Shown here: positions 1 through 9,228 of the stretch, one piece after another | Numbering within the stretch: the first letter of the stretch is position 1 | How the letters are laid out: every line of letters begins with the position of its first letter | Assembly (NCBI GenBank): GCA_964402955.1 | Contig: CAYOEZ010000003.1 | Span: 1 to 64,000 of the forward strand | Source of the DNA: CAYOEZ01 sp964402955 | GTDB taxonomy: Bacteria > Chloroflexota > DTOL01 > DAOUCN01 | Reading direction: 5' to 3' | Length of the DNA stretch: 64,000 nt | Translations under genes and position numbers: made by a program | Notes under the pieces: generated by a model | The model's database searches: none | Told to the model about the DNA's origin: nothing | What the model saw: the letters and a program-made list of their open reading frames with translations, nothing else

Positions 1-99
1 TCCCACTGAGGGACAATAATATGCTCGCTGCAGTAGCCCTCAATACAAGAGACGAAACTCATCCAAAAAGATGACGCTCACCCCTCGCTCATGATGTAC

Positions 100-128
100 T
101 TGCAAAACAGTCGCTAACGTGATAAGAT
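100..128 (+). promoter_or_regulatory. Promoter of rplI
   Basis: TTGCAA at 100-105 and TAAGAT at 123-128 are separated by 17 bases, a fair vegetative promoter. It would start transcription about 50 bases before the L9 start codon. No other gene lies between it and rplI. Confidence 0.5.
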
Positions 129-185
129 GTCGCATACACAATTGATTACCTTTCGTATATCACCATGAAGGAGACGGATACACCC

Positions 186-662
186 ATGAAGGTTCTCTAC
201 CTCCAAGATGTCAAGGGGACGGCCAAGGCCGGCGAAGTCAAAGACGTCGCCGAAGGATTTGCCCGCAATTATCTCCTCCCCAAGTCTATCGCTGTTCCCG
301 CTAGCGTAGGAGCATTGAAAAACGTTGCCTACCAGAAGCAGATCACGCAGTCCAAGGTGCAGCGCGTGCGCAGCGAGCACGAAACTTTGGCGGCCCGCCT
401 GTCGGCCGTGCGCGTGAGCTTCAAGGTCAAGGTGGGCGAGCAGTATCGCCTGTTCGGCTCAATCACCAGCAACGATGTCGCCGAAGCTGTCGAGAAGGCC
501 ATTGGCCAGACTATTGACAAGCACAAAGTTGTCCTCGAAGAGCCGATCAAGGCCCTGGGCGTGTACAAGGTTGCCATTAAAGTCGGTGCTCTGGAACCGG
601 CCGTTACCGTTGTGGTTGAGGACGAGACGGGCGCGATTCCCACACCTGCGCCTGAAGCATAG
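186..662 (+). CDS. rplI: 50S ribosomal protein L9
   Basis: This is ribosomal protein L9, which binds 23S rRNA and stabilises the L1 stalk side of the large subunit. The 158-residue product starts MKVLYLQDVKG and carries the L9 signature around residues 10-40 (GEVKDVAEGFARNYLLPK), followed by the long connecting helix and the C-terminal domain. I start it at the ATG at 186 because the GAAGGAG at 168-174 is correctly spaced for it; an in-frame ATG at 165 would add seven residues not found in L9 and overlaps the ribosome binding site. It stands alone here, without the usual rpsF-ssb-rpsR neighbours, and is followed by a hairpin. Confidence 0.97.
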   Translation: MKVLYLQDVKGTAKAGEVKDVAEGFARNYLLPKSIAVPASVGALKNVAYQKQITQSKVQRVRSEHETLAARLSAVRVSFKVKVGEQYRLFGSITSNDVAEAVEKAIGQTIDKHKVVLEEPIKALGVYKVAIKVGALEPAVTVVVEDETGAIPTPAPEA

Positions 663-763
663 GCCAGCAGGACGGTCTGCCCGGCAGCATGGTGCACCCT
701 CCCGCCTTCGATCGTGGCAAGGTAGACGCGCCTTTCTGCTGGACAACATCTTGAGTGATGCAA

Positions 764-798
764 CAACACCGAGCACGCATCTGCGCTGCTCGGTGTTG
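764..798. terminator. Bidirectional hairpin between rplI and a convergent gene
   Basis: CAACACCGAGCA at 764-775 and TGCTCGGTGTTG at 787-798 form a perfect 12-bp stem with an 11-base loop. It sits between two convergent genes, so it probably ends both transcripts, although the T-run on either side is poor. Confidence 0.7.
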
Positions 799-831
799 TG
801 CTGTCTAAGCGCATGGACACACATATGTGTC

Positions 832-2481
832 CTATTCTGCAGGGAAGAAGTGCATTTCCAGCATAATGCACAGCGCGTGGTAGAGCGGCAGATGAAGTTC
901 TTGGACGGGGCGCGCACCCCGCGCTGGCACACGCACGGCAACATCCACGAGCGGAGCGATGCGCCCGCCGTCCTGCCCAGTGAGCAAAATGGTGGGCAGG
1001 CTCAGAGCCCTGGCCGTGAGCACAGCAGGGAGCACATTCACCGAGTTACCGCTCGAGCTGATTCCGATCAGAACGTCGCCCGGCCGCGCCAGCGCAAGTA
1101 GCTCTTGCGCATAGCCGAGCCGGTCGGCAGCAAAGTCGTTTTGTATGGCGCTGGAGAGAATTGTGTTGGCCCCCAGCACATGCGAGCGCAGGCCGCTCTG
1201 TAGATTAGCAATCAGGGGCGCGCCGCCAGCCATCTCCGCCAGACGCTGTGTCAAGAAAGCCGGCAGCGGACGGGCGCGCTCGAAGCTTTTCAACAGTTCG
1301 CCGGAAATGTGCAGCGCATCGGCGAAGCTGCCTCCATTTCCGCAGAGAAAAACGGTTCCGCCACATTCCAGGCTCTGCACGAGCGTGCGATAGGCGCGCA
1401 GGACATCAGCGCACACAGGCGCAAGCTCGGGGCGAGAGTCGAAGAAGTCTGCGACGTAGCGCGCAATGTCGGGTCGTAGATCGGCGCCCGACGCAGGCTC
1501 AGCCGGAGGCACTGCAAAGCGCTGCTCGCCAAGCTGCTGCCGCACCAAGTGCGATAGGTTGGGAAGTGTGAGCACATGATCGCCGGCAATATGGAAGCCT
1601 TGCCCGCCCATCGATACCGGACGGTTCACGACGTTCTTGCGCGGGCGATAGTAATACTGCGGGTTGTCCGTCCCTATGCGCGAACGGTAGTCGCCCAGAT
1701 CAATCAGGTCAAAGTTGGCCGTCGTAAAGGCAGCGACGCGATGGCCAAGATTGCGCGCGATCGACAGCGCCTTCAGGAACACCTCCGGCCCTGTCACGGC
1801 TGAGCCGACGTTGAGAAAAACGCCTCCTTCCAGGTCTGCCACCGAGGCCGCGAATATCTTGAAATCCTGCCCGCTGGCCCAGCCCAGTGCGCCGAAGTTG
1901 GCCGCCGGGTGCTGATCGATAATGTCCGTGCCGATGGTCTTGTGCACAGTGAACGGGATGCCCAGACGGTAAGCGGTATAGGCCACGCTCACCTCACGCA
2001 AGCGGAAACGCTCGTCGCGGGCGATCATCTCTCCCAGCGCTTCGCCGTAGCCCAGGCCGGAGCGCGCCCCGGCTTGAACGGCCTCATTGATCAGCCGTCC
2101 CGTCTCCTCGGCCATGCCAAACGAGCCATCCTCGATGCTGGTTGGCACATCCTCGCTTGTCTCGCCGATCAAGGCCAGCTCAAAATCGTGGATTGAGCCG
2201 GCGCCGTTGGTCGCGACGTGAGTGACGACCCCGCGCTGCATCAGATCAATCAATACACGTGACAGACCGCACTTGATGACATGCGCGCCCATCATCCAGA
2301 TCACAGGCCGTCCGTTGCGCCGCGCCTGCACGATGCGCCCGGCAACCTCGGCCAGGTCAGGCGAGGCAAAGGCAGGAGGCGGCGTTTCTGGCGACGCCAT
2401 CTCGCTCGCTTTCACCAGGTTCTTGCGTGTCCCCAGGTGATAGGTATGAATCCCGCGCAGATCAATGGCACGAAATGGCAT
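832..2481 (-). CDS. Deoxyhypusine-synthase-like / SIS-domain fusion protein
   Basis: A 549-residue protein with two parts. Residues about 55-330 resemble the deoxyhypusine synthase fold as found in bacterial homologues (stretches such as MMGAHVIKCGLSRVLIDLMQ, THVATNGAGSIHDFELAL and FLNVGSAVTGPEVFLKAL); this assignment is tentative. The last 200 residues are a clear SIS sugar-isomerase domain of the phosphoheptose isomerase (GmhA) type, with FLCGNGGSFADALHISGELL and ISSSGNSVNVLPAV forming the sugar-phosphate loops. The SIS half would bind or isomerise a phosphosugar; the substrate of the whole protein is unknown. The start ATG at 2481 follows a good GGGGGAG. It is a single-gene unit, convergent with rplI and divergent from the kinase gene. 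The N-terminal half might instead be a distinct family sharing the NAD-binding fold. Confidence 0.75.
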   Translation of the reverse strand: MPFRAIDLRGIHTYHLGTRKNLVKASEMASPETPPPAFASPDLAEVAGRIVQARRNGRPVIWMMGAHVIKCGLSRVLIDLMQRGVVTHVATNGAGSIHDFELALIGETSEDVPTSIEDGSFGMAEETGRLINEAVQAGARSGLGYGEALGEMIARDERFRLREVSVAYTAYRLGIPFTVHKTIGTDIIDQHPAANFGALGWASGQDFKIFAASVADLEGGVFLNVGSAVTGPEVFLKALSIARNLGHRVAAFTTANFDLIDLGDYRSRIGTDNPQYYYRPRKNVVNRPVSMGGQGFHIAGDHVLTLPNLSHLVRQQLGEQRFAVPPAEPASGADLRPDIARYVADFFDSRPELAPVCADVLRAYRTLVQSLECGGTVFLCGNGGSFADALHISGELLKSFERARPLPAFLTQRLAEMAGGAPLIANLQSGLRSHVLGANTILSSAIQNDFAADRLGYAQELLALARPGDVLIGISSSGNSVNVLPAVLTARALSLPTILLTGQDGGRIAPLVDVAVRVPARGARPVQELHLPLYHALCIMLEMHFFPAE

Positions 2482-3002
2482 CGGTTTGTCTCCCCCATGT
2501 GATTATGGTCGATGATAGCACGTTACACGTCGTTGTCAAGAGGGACAGAAGCATGGCGGCGTGTACGTACAAAAGAAGCGCTACCGACAGTATTGACATC
2601 CTTAACATAGCATGCTATAGTCGAGGCAGTGTAAGCCCTCACGATACAGAGTCCATCCATGGAGCGAGCGGCAAGGCCCCGGGGCCGGCCAGAGCGGAGA
2701 AAGCGGAGCGGTTGCAGGCTGCGTTCATCCTCGCAGATGTTGCGGGCGCGCGGCCGACGGGTCTACAGACATTACAGCCCCATGCGGCTATGCCGCACAT
2801 CTTCACCTCTATGTGCTCGCAGCATCCCTCCCGATTCGTCGCCTTTGTTCGCGCGTGCGCAGGCCGGCAGGCCGCCAACCGTAGCGACGATGCTTGTTTC
2901 TTAGAACATGAGATCAGGCGCTCCGCTGGCTCTGGGTGCCATGCTCCTACTCCAGAGCGTAATAATCGCATTCTACACAGACGTGAAAGAAGGGATGTTG
3001 GC
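2482..3002. other. Long leader region upstream of the hybrid kinase
   Basis: There is no convincing gene in these 521 bases. An open frame continues upstream from the kinase to 2427, but its translation is Arg/Ala/Ser-rich and has no family features. A strong promoter at 2593-2621 falls inside it, and a ribosome binding site directs the start at 3003. This leaves an untranslated leader of about 370 bases, in which I recognise no riboswitch. Confidence 0.5.
2593..2621 (+). promoter_or_regulatory. Promoter of the phosphorelay operon
   Basis: TTGACA at 2593-2598 and TATAGT at 2616-2621 are separated by exactly 17 bases. This is one of the strongest promoters in the window and points at the hybrid kinase gene. 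Confidence 0.75.
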
Positions 3003-6000
3003 ATGACACGTTCTTCGGACAAAACACGACAGGGCGCGGACACTCCTGAGGAACTACTGGCCAGCCATTGGCCCGGCGTTCGCCGGTGTATCGCCGTGTG
3101 CGCCATAGTGATGGTCTTGTACGCCCTCGCCTATCTACCGTTGAACACTCTGATCGGCAGCGGCGCTATGGCCCTTGCCCTTGTGCCGCTGCTGACCATG
3201 GCATGGCTGTTCGGGGCACGCGGTGGGATCTGCGGAGGCGCTCTGCTTGTCGTGACCAACATCGCCTTGCTTGAGCTGACCGGTCACTCCTGGCAAGCGA
3301 CCATGATAAACGACGGCTTGATTGGTTTCGTCATGATCATGCTCGTTGGCCCATCGATCGGTGTGGTGAGTGACGTGCGCCGGCGCATGCAACGTGAGAC
3401 GGACGCGCGCCAACGCACCCAGAATGAGCTTGCAGCAAGCGAAGAGCGGCTGCGTCTGGTCCTCGCAGGGAGCGATCAAGGCATCTGGGACTGGGACATG
3501 CCCAGTGGTCGCTTTCTGCTCAACGAACGAGCCGCCGAGATGCTCGGCTACGATAAGAGCCACCTCACAACCACCTTCAGGTGGGTCATCAGGAACATGC
3601 ACCGCGCTGACGTCCCCGCTCTGCGGCAGGCATTCGGAGAGCATCTGGCCGGGCGTACACCGGCCGTCGAGGTCGAATATCGCTTGCGCACGCCGTCAGG
3701 CGACTGGATGTGGATTCTCTCACGTGGCAAAGTTGTGGCAGGGGACGCACAGGGCCGGCCGCTACGCATGGCAGGCACCAACACCAACATCACCGAACAG
3801 AAGCAGACGAAACAGGCCCTGGAGGCGTCAGAGCGCCGCTTCCGCGAGGTCATGGAAACCCTGAACCTCATCGGTCTTCTATTGGACACGCAGGGCACTA
3901 TCACGTTCTGCAATGACTTCCTCCTGAACCTGACAGGCTGGCAACGCGACGACGTGATCGGCAAGAACTGGTTTGATCTCTTTGTGCCGTCCGACGAGAG
4001 CGCACGCCGGCGGGCAGCCTTCGTTCATTATTCCCGCACCGACGCAATTCCTCCACACATGGAAGATGACATTGTTAGCCGCTCAGGCACACGGCGCAGC
4101 ATTTCATGGGACAACACCACGCAACGTGATGAACAGGGCAACGTGATTGGTACGGCCAGCATCGGCAAGGATATCACCGCTGTCAGGCGCGCCGAACAGG
4201 CGTTGCGCGAGAGCGAGCAGCGTTACCGTGCTCTGACCGATGCACTAAAGGACATGATCTTCATCGTTGACCGCGCTGACACAGTGCTCTATATCAACAA
4301 GGCCGGCGCAGAAAGCATGCACCTGCTGCCCGAGCAGATTGTGGGACAGAAACTCTCTCGCCTCTTTTCGCCTGCCACCACTGCTGTGCAGCATCGAGCG
4401 ATAGAGGAGGTCATCGCAACAGGAGAGATCCAGTCATCTGAAAGCGTCTTCACTCTTGATGGCCAGGACACCTGGCACGAAAACCAGTCAATTCCGCTCA
4501 AAGATGACGCCGGCAACACGTATGCTGTCCTGGGCGTCTCGCGCGACATCTCCCAGCGCAAGCGGGTTGAGATGGCGTTGGCGCATGAACGCTATCTGCT
4601 GCATGCACTGATGGACAGTGTTCCGGATAGTATTTACTTCAAGGATGCACAGAGCCGCTTCATCCGCAACAACCTGGCGCAGGCTCGTCGTTTTGGCCTG
4701 AGTGATACGGCAGAGGTGTTGGGCAAGACAGACTTTGACTTTTTCCCTGAAGAACATGCGCGAGAAGCCTATGCCGATGAACAAGCGATCATTCAATCTG
4801 GTGAGCCGCTTGTCGGCAAAGAGGAAAGAGCAACCGGGCCTGATGGGCGAGTAAGATGGGTCTCCACCACCAAAATGCCGCTGCGCAACCAGGAAGGGTG
4901 CATCGTCGGAACCCTGGGCGTTTCGCGCGACATCACGGCGCGCAAGCAGGCTGAACTGGCTCTGCAGGTGGCCCTGGAGCGCTCCCGTGAGTTGACCGTG
5001 GCGGCTGAGGCCGCCAGCCGTGCCAAGGGCGAATTCCTGGCCAATATGAGCCACGAGCTACGCACGCCGCTCAATGCCATCATCGGCATGACTGGTCTTC
5101 TGCTCAATACGGGGCTGACGCAGGAGCAACGCGAGTTTTCCGAGACGGTACGCGTCAGTGGCGAAACCCTGCTCACGTTGATCAATGATATCCTTGATTT
5201 CTCCAAGATCGAAGCCGGCCGCATGGACTTGGAGCAACAGCCGTTCTATCTGCGCCAGTGTCTCGAGGATGCCATGGATCTGATCGCGCCGCAGGCAGCG
5301 GCGAAGAAGCTCGAGTTGGCATACAACATCGATGACGCAGTTCCTGCGGCTATCGTGGGCGATGTGACCCGTCTGCGCCAGATACTTGCCAATCTCCTCA
5401 CCAATGCCGTGAAGTTTACGGAGAGGGGTGAAGTCGTTGTCACGGTGAGCGCCAAACAAACCCCAGACAAGCAGCAGGAGATTCTCTTTGCCGTCAGAGA
5501 CACGGGCATCGGCATTCCGCAGCACCTCATCTCACGGCTGTTCCAAACATTCAGCCAGGTAGACGCTTCGACCACACGCAAATACGGTGGGACGGGACTG
5601 GGGCTGGCCATCAGCAAGCATATGGTCGAGATGATGGGGGGAAAGATCTGGGTGGACTCCAAGGAAGGCCAGGGGTCAAGCTTTTGCTTCACAGTCATCG
5701 TACCGGAAGCCCACCATCTTCCCGTCAGTGTGCCCGTTGGCCAGCAGCCGCAAATGGCAGGGTGCCGCGTTCTCATGGTGGATGACAATGCGGCAAACCG
5801 CACCATCTTGAGCAAACAGTTGCAGTCGTGGGGGATGGACGTCCACGTGCATTCTGCAGCAGCGCCTGCCCTGGAGAGCATCGCGGCCGGAGACAAGTAC
5901 AATCTGGCGATCCTTGATATGCAGATGCCGGAGATGGATGGCCTGGAATTGGCCGCGAACATCCGTAAGACGCCGGCAGGAAAAAATCTGGCGCTTGTCA

Positions 6001-6962
6001 TGCTCACATCCCTGGGACAGCAGGACCAGAGCATCCTCAAGACAGACTTTGCTGCCTTCATGACCAAGCCGGTTAAGGCGTCGCAACTCTACAACACGCT
6101 TGTGACGATCCTCAGCGGCCAGGCCGCAATACCTAAGCCCGAGACAGTCGTCGTGCGCGCCGATGACGAGATCGCCAGGAACCATCCATTACGCATCCTC
6201 GTCGCCGAAGACAACATCGTGAACCAGAAGGTGGCCATGCACATGCTGCAGCGCATAGGCTATCGGGCGGATGTTGTGTCAAACGGTGTCGAGGTCATCA
6301 CAGCATTGCAGAGACAGCTCTACGACGTGGTGCTGATGGATGTGCAAATGCCGGAAATGGATGGCCTGGAAGCAACACGCCTGATTCGCGCCACCATCCC
6401 GGAGGCCCAACAGCCCCGGATCGTGGCCATGACCGCCGCAGCACAGCAGGAAGACCGCGACCGTTGTCTGGCTGCCGGAATGGACATGTATGTCAGCAAG
6501 CCAGTCCAATTGGCTCAGTTGATCAACGCTCTGCTGAGTTGCCCGTCCCTGCAGTCGACGCAACGGACACGCCCTGAGCATAGCGACGGTGAGGAGGCAG
6601 GGCCGGCCATTGACGAGAAAGTGCTGGGGGTGTTCGCACGCGAGATGGGATCAAGTGTCTTTTCTGCACTGGTGGCTGATGTCGTACAACTCTATCTCGC
6701 CGATGCTCCTGGCCTACTGGAAACGATGAAGAGGGCACATGCTGAGAATGACATGTCCACACTGCAGCGTACTGCCCACACTCTCAAGTCGAGCAGCGCA
6801 ACACTCGGCGCTATGACGCTCACCACTCTATGCAAGAGAATCGAGTTGCATGCCAAAGATGGCCAGATGGCTGAGGCCGGCGCCATATTGGGCGCAGCAC
6901 AAACAGAGTTCGGCCGTGTGCGCCATGGTCTGGAAGAGGTGGTCGGGAGGGCACAGTCGTGA
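3003..6962 (+). CDS. Membrane hybrid sensor histidine kinase (PAS x4, HisKA, HATPase, two receivers, HPt)
   Basis: A 1319-residue phosphorelay kinase. Residues about 25-125 form a bundle of membrane segments (VMVLYALAYLPL and three further hydrophobic stretches). Four PAS/PAC units follow, each ending in an ITEQKQ/ISQRKR-type linker, up to about residue 665. The HisKA domain has the phospho-accepting His684 in NMSHELRTP, and the ATPase domain follows with its N, G1 (DTGIGIP) and G2 (GTGLGLAIS) boxes. Two receivers have Asp972 (LAILDMQMP) and Asp1113 (VVLMDVQMP), and a C-terminal HPt has His1259 (AHTLKSSS). This is a complete His-Asp-His-Asp relay in one chain. I start at the ATG at 3003, preceded by GAAAGAAGGG, because the longer frame is low-quality sequence. 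The stop overlaps the next gene by 4 bases, so the diguanylate-cyclase-type regulator is probably its output. Confidence 0.93.
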   Translation: MTRSSDKTRQGADTPEELLASHWPGVRRCIAVCAIVMVLYALAYLPLNTLIGSGAMALALVPLLTMAWLFGARGGICGGALLVVTNIALLELTGHSWQATMINDGLIGFVMIMLVGPSIGVVSDVRRRMQRETDARQRTQNELAASEERLRLVLAGSDQGIWDWDMPSGRFLLNERAAEMLGYDKSHLTTTFRWVIRNMHRADVPALRQAFGEHLAGRTPAVEVEYRLRTPSGDWMWILSRGKVVAGDAQGRPLRMAGTNTNITEQKQTKQALEASERRFREVMETLNLIGLLLDTQGTITFCNDFLLNLTGWQRDDVIGKNWFDLFVPSDESARRRAAFVHYSRTDAIPPHMEDDIVSRSGTRRSISWDNTTQRDEQGNVIGTASIGKDITAVRRAEQALRESEQRYRALTDALKDMIFIVDRADTVLYINKAGAESMHLLPEQIVGQKLSRLFSPATTAVQHRAIEEVIATGEIQSSESVFTLDGQDTWHENQSIPLKDDAGNTYAVLGVSRDISQRKRVEMALAHERYLLHALMDSVPDSIYFKDAQSRFIRNNLAQARRFGLSDTAEVLGKTDFDFFPEEHAREAYADEQAIIQSGEPLVGKEERATGPDGRVRWVSTTKMPLRNQEGCIVGTLGVSRDITARKQAELALQVALERSRELTVAAEAASRAKGEFLANMSHELRTPLNAIIGMTGLLLNTGLTQEQREFSETVRVSGETLLTLINDILDFSKIEAGRMDLEQQPFYLRQCLEDAMDLIAPQAAAKKLELAYNIDDAVPAAIVGDVTRLRQILANLLTNAVKFTERGEVVVTVSAKQTPDKQQEILFAVRDTGIGIPQHLISRLFQTFSQVDASTTRKYGGTGLGLAISKHMVEMMGGKIWVDSKEGQGSSFCFTVIVPEAHHLPVSVPVGQQPQMAGCRVLMVDDNAANRTILSKQLQSWGMDVHVHSAAAPALESIAAGDKYNLAILDMQMPEMDGLELAANIRKTPAGKNLALVMLTSLGQQDQSILKTDFAAFMTKPVKASQLYNTLVTILSGQAAIPKPETVVVRADDEIARNHPLRILVAEDNIVNQKVAMHMLQRIGYRADVVSNGVEVITALQRQLYDVVLMDVQMPEMDGLEATRLIRATIPEAQQPRIVAMTAAAQQEDRDRCLAAGMDMYVSKPVQLAQLINALLSCPSLQSTQRTRPEHSDGEEAGPAIDEKVLGVFAREMGSSVFSALVADVVQLYLADAPGLLETMKRAHAENDMSTLQRTAHTLKSSSATLGAMTLTTLCKRIELHAKDGQMAEAGAILGAAQTEFGRVRHGLEEVVGRAQS

Positions 6963-8569
6963 GTGATTACCCTGAAGCGCGGAGAAACCTCGTCCTGGTT
7001 GTCGACGATGACCCGGTTATGCGGCGCATGGCGCGCTATGCTTTGGAAAAGGAAAACCTGCAGGTCGTCGAGGCCGTAGACGGAGCGCAAGGACTGGAGA
7101 TGTTCCAGCGCCTGGCGCCCAACTTCGTCATTTTCGACGGCATGATGCCGGTGCTCGATGGTTTTTCCGCCTGCGCCGAATTGCGTCGTCTGCCAACCGG
7201 CGCATTCACTCCTGTCCTCATGGTCACAGCGCTCGACGATGAAGAATCTGTCGATCGGGCCTTCGCTGCCGGCGCGACTGATTACGTTACCAAGCCCGTA
7301 CGTTGGGCGGTGTTACGCCGGCGTGTGATTCATCTGCTACAGGCCAGCCTGGTTGAGATGGTGCAGGCGCGCACGGAGGCAGTCGTGCGCCATGCCACGG
7401 ATGCCATCATCACATGCAATGACCAGGGCATCATTGAATCCGCCAACCCGTCTGCAGAAAAGATCTTCTTGTGTCCTGCCAGCGAGATGGTGGGACAGGA
7501 CTTGTACCTGTTCCTGGTCGAGCAGCAGGGGTATGTTCGCAGCTTGCCCGGCGCGAGCGGGGAAGTGAGCGGCAAACGCAAAGATGGCTCCCTTGTTCCG
7601 CTTGAGTACTCGGTGAGTGAGTTCACTGCTCATGGGCAACACGTGCAGGTGCTCATCCTGCACGATATTAGCGATCGCAAGCAGGGCGAAGCTGCCCTGC
7701 GCGACAGCGAGGAACGCTACCGCTCGATCATCACATCGATGGCTGAAGGCGTCTTCGTTATTGATGAAGCAGGCCTTGTGACATCCTGCAATGCCAGCGC
7801 CGAGCGTATCTTTGGGATTTCGGCAGAGGCTTTGCGGGGACGCCCGATCGCCGACCTTGCAGAGCGGGCGATCCACGAGGATGGAACACCCTATCCAGTC
7901 CAGCATTGTCCGACCAGCATTACCCTCAGCAGCGGGCAGCCTCAGAACCAGGTTGTCATTGGTCTGCGTCGCCCCGATGGCGCGCTGCTCTGGCTCATGG
8001 TGAGCACGCAACCCCTGTACCAGTCGCGCGCAGATGGCCGCTTTGGGGTTGTTCTGTCGTGCCTCGACATTACCGATCGCCAGGAGCTCATGCAGAAACT
8101 GCGCTATAGCAGCACTCATGACATCCTGACCGGTCTCTACAACCGGGCCTATTTCGAGGAAGAGATGAACCGCTTGGAACACAGCCGCCAGTTGCCGGTC
8201 AGCATCGTCATGGCTGACATCGACGGCATGAAGGAAGCCAATGACGTGCATGGGCACAGCGCCGGCGATCAACTGCTCCAGTGTGCGGCGGGCGTGCTGC
8301 GCTCTGCCTTTCGCACGGAGGATGTTGTCGCTCGCGTTGGCGGCGATGAGTTCGCCGTCATTCTGCCTGCAGCAGATGAGACAGTCGCCGCGCAATCATT
8401 GCAGCGAGTTGAGCGCATTACCGGCGCATGGAACGCAGAGCATAGCGCACAACCCCTGCGTATGTCTGCAGGCGCTGCAACGGCGCATAAAGGGCAGCCA
8501 CTCATCGATGCCTGGAAACAGGCAGACGCCCACATGTACCAGGTCAAGCTCGAGCACAAGTCGCGCTAG
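6959..8569 (+). CDS. Receiver-PAS-PAS-GGDEF response regulator (putative diguanylate cyclase)
   Basis: A 536-residue output protein. Residues 1-125 form a receiver with Asp60 (VIFDGMMP) and the conserved Lys in YVTKPV. Two PAS domains lie at about 140-240 and 255-375, and a GGDEF domain occupies the C-terminus with an intact GGDEF at 461-465. It should make cyclic di-GMP when phosphorylated. No RxxD product-inhibition site is obvious just before the GGDEF motif. Translation begins at a GTG that overlaps the kinase stop in the sequence GTGA, which implies translational coupling and equal amounts of both proteins. It is followed by the S20 promoter. The function is strongly supported; the input signal is unknown. 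Confidence 0.93.
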   Translation: MSDYPEARRNLVLVVDDDPVMRRMARYALEKENLQVVEAVDGAQGLEMFQRLAPNFVIFDGMMPVLDGFSACAELRRLPTGAFTPVLMVTALDDEESVDRAFAAGATDYVTKPVRWAVLRRRVIHLLQASLVEMVQARTEAVVRHATDAIITCNDQGIIESANPSAEKIFLCPASEMVGQDLYLFLVEQQGYVRSLPGASGEVSGKRKDGSLVPLEYSVSEFTAHGQHVQVLILHDISDRKQGEAALRDSEERYRSIITSMAEGVFVIDEAGLVTSCNASAERIFGISAEALRGRPIADLAERAIHEDGTPYPVQHCPTSITLSSGQPQNQVVIGLRRPDGALLWLMVSTQPLYQSRADGRFGVVLSCLDITDRQELMQKLRYSSTHDILTGLYNRAYFEEEMNRLEHSRQLPVSIVMADIDGMKEANDVHGHSAGDQLLQCAAGVLRSAFRTEDVVARVGGDEFAVILPAADETVAAQSLQRVERITGAWNAEHSAQPLRMSAGAATAHKGQPLIDAWKQADAHMYQVKLEHKSR

Positions 8570-8627
8570 CCTGTCCGTCCATGCCACAACAGGACGCAAC
8601 TGTCCACGATTGCGGCGCGCCAAGCAC

Positions 8628-8656
8628 TAGACAAGAATAGGGAAATCGTGTATACT
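8628..8656 (+). promoter_or_regulatory. Promoter of rpsT
   Basis: TAGACA at 8628-8633 and TATACT at 8651-8656 are 17 bases apart. The element lies just after the GGDEF gene and 33 bases before the S20 start codon. Confidence 0.75.
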
Positions 8657-8688
8657 AATCCCCGAAATCTACAGAAGGAGAGTATACG

Positions 8689-8955
8689 TTGGCGAATACC
8701 AAGTCCGCGAAGAAAATGATCCGCGTGTCCGCACGGCGCCAGGCGCGCAACCAGCCCATCCGCGCCTCGCTTAAGACCAAGCTCAAGACAGCAGTTGGAT
8801 TGATTTCGACCAGTGACAGTCAGGCTCCGGCATCGGTCCTGTCAGCTATCAGTGCGCTCGACAAGGCTGCCGGCCGCGGCATCATCCACCACAACAACGC
8901 TGCCCGGCGCAAGTCCCGTCTGATGCGCAAGCTCAACAAAATGGCTGCAGCGTAG
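8689..8955 (+). CDS. rpsT: 30S ribosomal protein S20
   Basis: Ribosomal protein S20 binds the 5' domain of 16S rRNA. The 88-residue, Lys/Arg-rich product begins ANTKSAKKMIRVSARR and ends with the typical HNNAARRKSRLMRKLN. The start codon is TTG at 8689, set by GAAGGAGAG just upstream; the alternative start codon is common for rpsT and limits its own synthesis in known cases. It has its own promoter. Confidence 0.97.
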   Translation: MANTKSAKKMIRVSARRQARNQPIRASLKTKLKTAVGLISTSDSQAPASVLSAISALDKAAGRGIIHHNNAARRKSRLMRKLNKMAAA

Positions 8956-8996
8956 GCTCACGCAGCCGGTGTGCTCGTTTGTCCCGATCTTCCCGC

Positions 8997-9032
8997 TGTG
9001 GAGAGTGTGAGAAGTCTGGCGCACTCTCCACA
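8997..9032 (+). terminator. Hairpin after rpsT
   Basis: TGTGGAGAGTG at 8997-9007 and CACTCTCCACA at 9022-9032 are perfectly complementary over 11 bp with a 14-base loop. A smaller hairpin (GAGTGC/GCACTC, 9049-9066) follows. There is no T-run, so this may be a Rho-type or RNA-end-stabilising hairpin rather than a classical terminator. Confidence 0.55.
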
Positions 9033-9135
9033 TATCGTGGAATGGCTGGAGTGCAACGCCGCACTCATCACTCTTCTGTCCCAGTCAGGAATGGAGATCA
9101 TCTCTGCGCGGTCTTAATTCCTGCCTGGTCGCGAG

Positions 9136-9219
9136 AAGGAGGTGAGTAGACATAGCCGTTATGTTCCCGCCCATTTCGTGCCTATGGTGATAAGAGACAC
9201 ACAGCATACATCCACTTAG
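9136..9219 (+). other. Distal Shine-Dalgarno-like element and possible leader frame before phnD
   Basis: AAGGAGGTGA at 9136-9145 is complementary to the full 16S rRNA 3' end, yet no start codon lies at a useful distance. A frame of 25 codons from the GTG at 9142 ends in TAG at 9217-9219, inside the phnD ribosome binding site. The same arrangement occurs before the sugar-binding protein gene at 34193. It may be a ribosome standby site or a leader peptide; the evidence is only positional. Confidence 0.3.
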
Positions 9220-9228
9220 GAGGGCAAG

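Noticed and set aside
2427..3002. Long N-terminal extension of the hybrid kinase
   Set aside because: A strong promoter lies inside it and the ATG at 3003 has a good ribosome binding site followed directly by the membrane bundle.
7337..8395. Minus-strand open frame of 352 codons
   Set aside because: It mirrors the PAS-GGDEF gene, whose domains are unambiguous; the translation has no recognisable domain.
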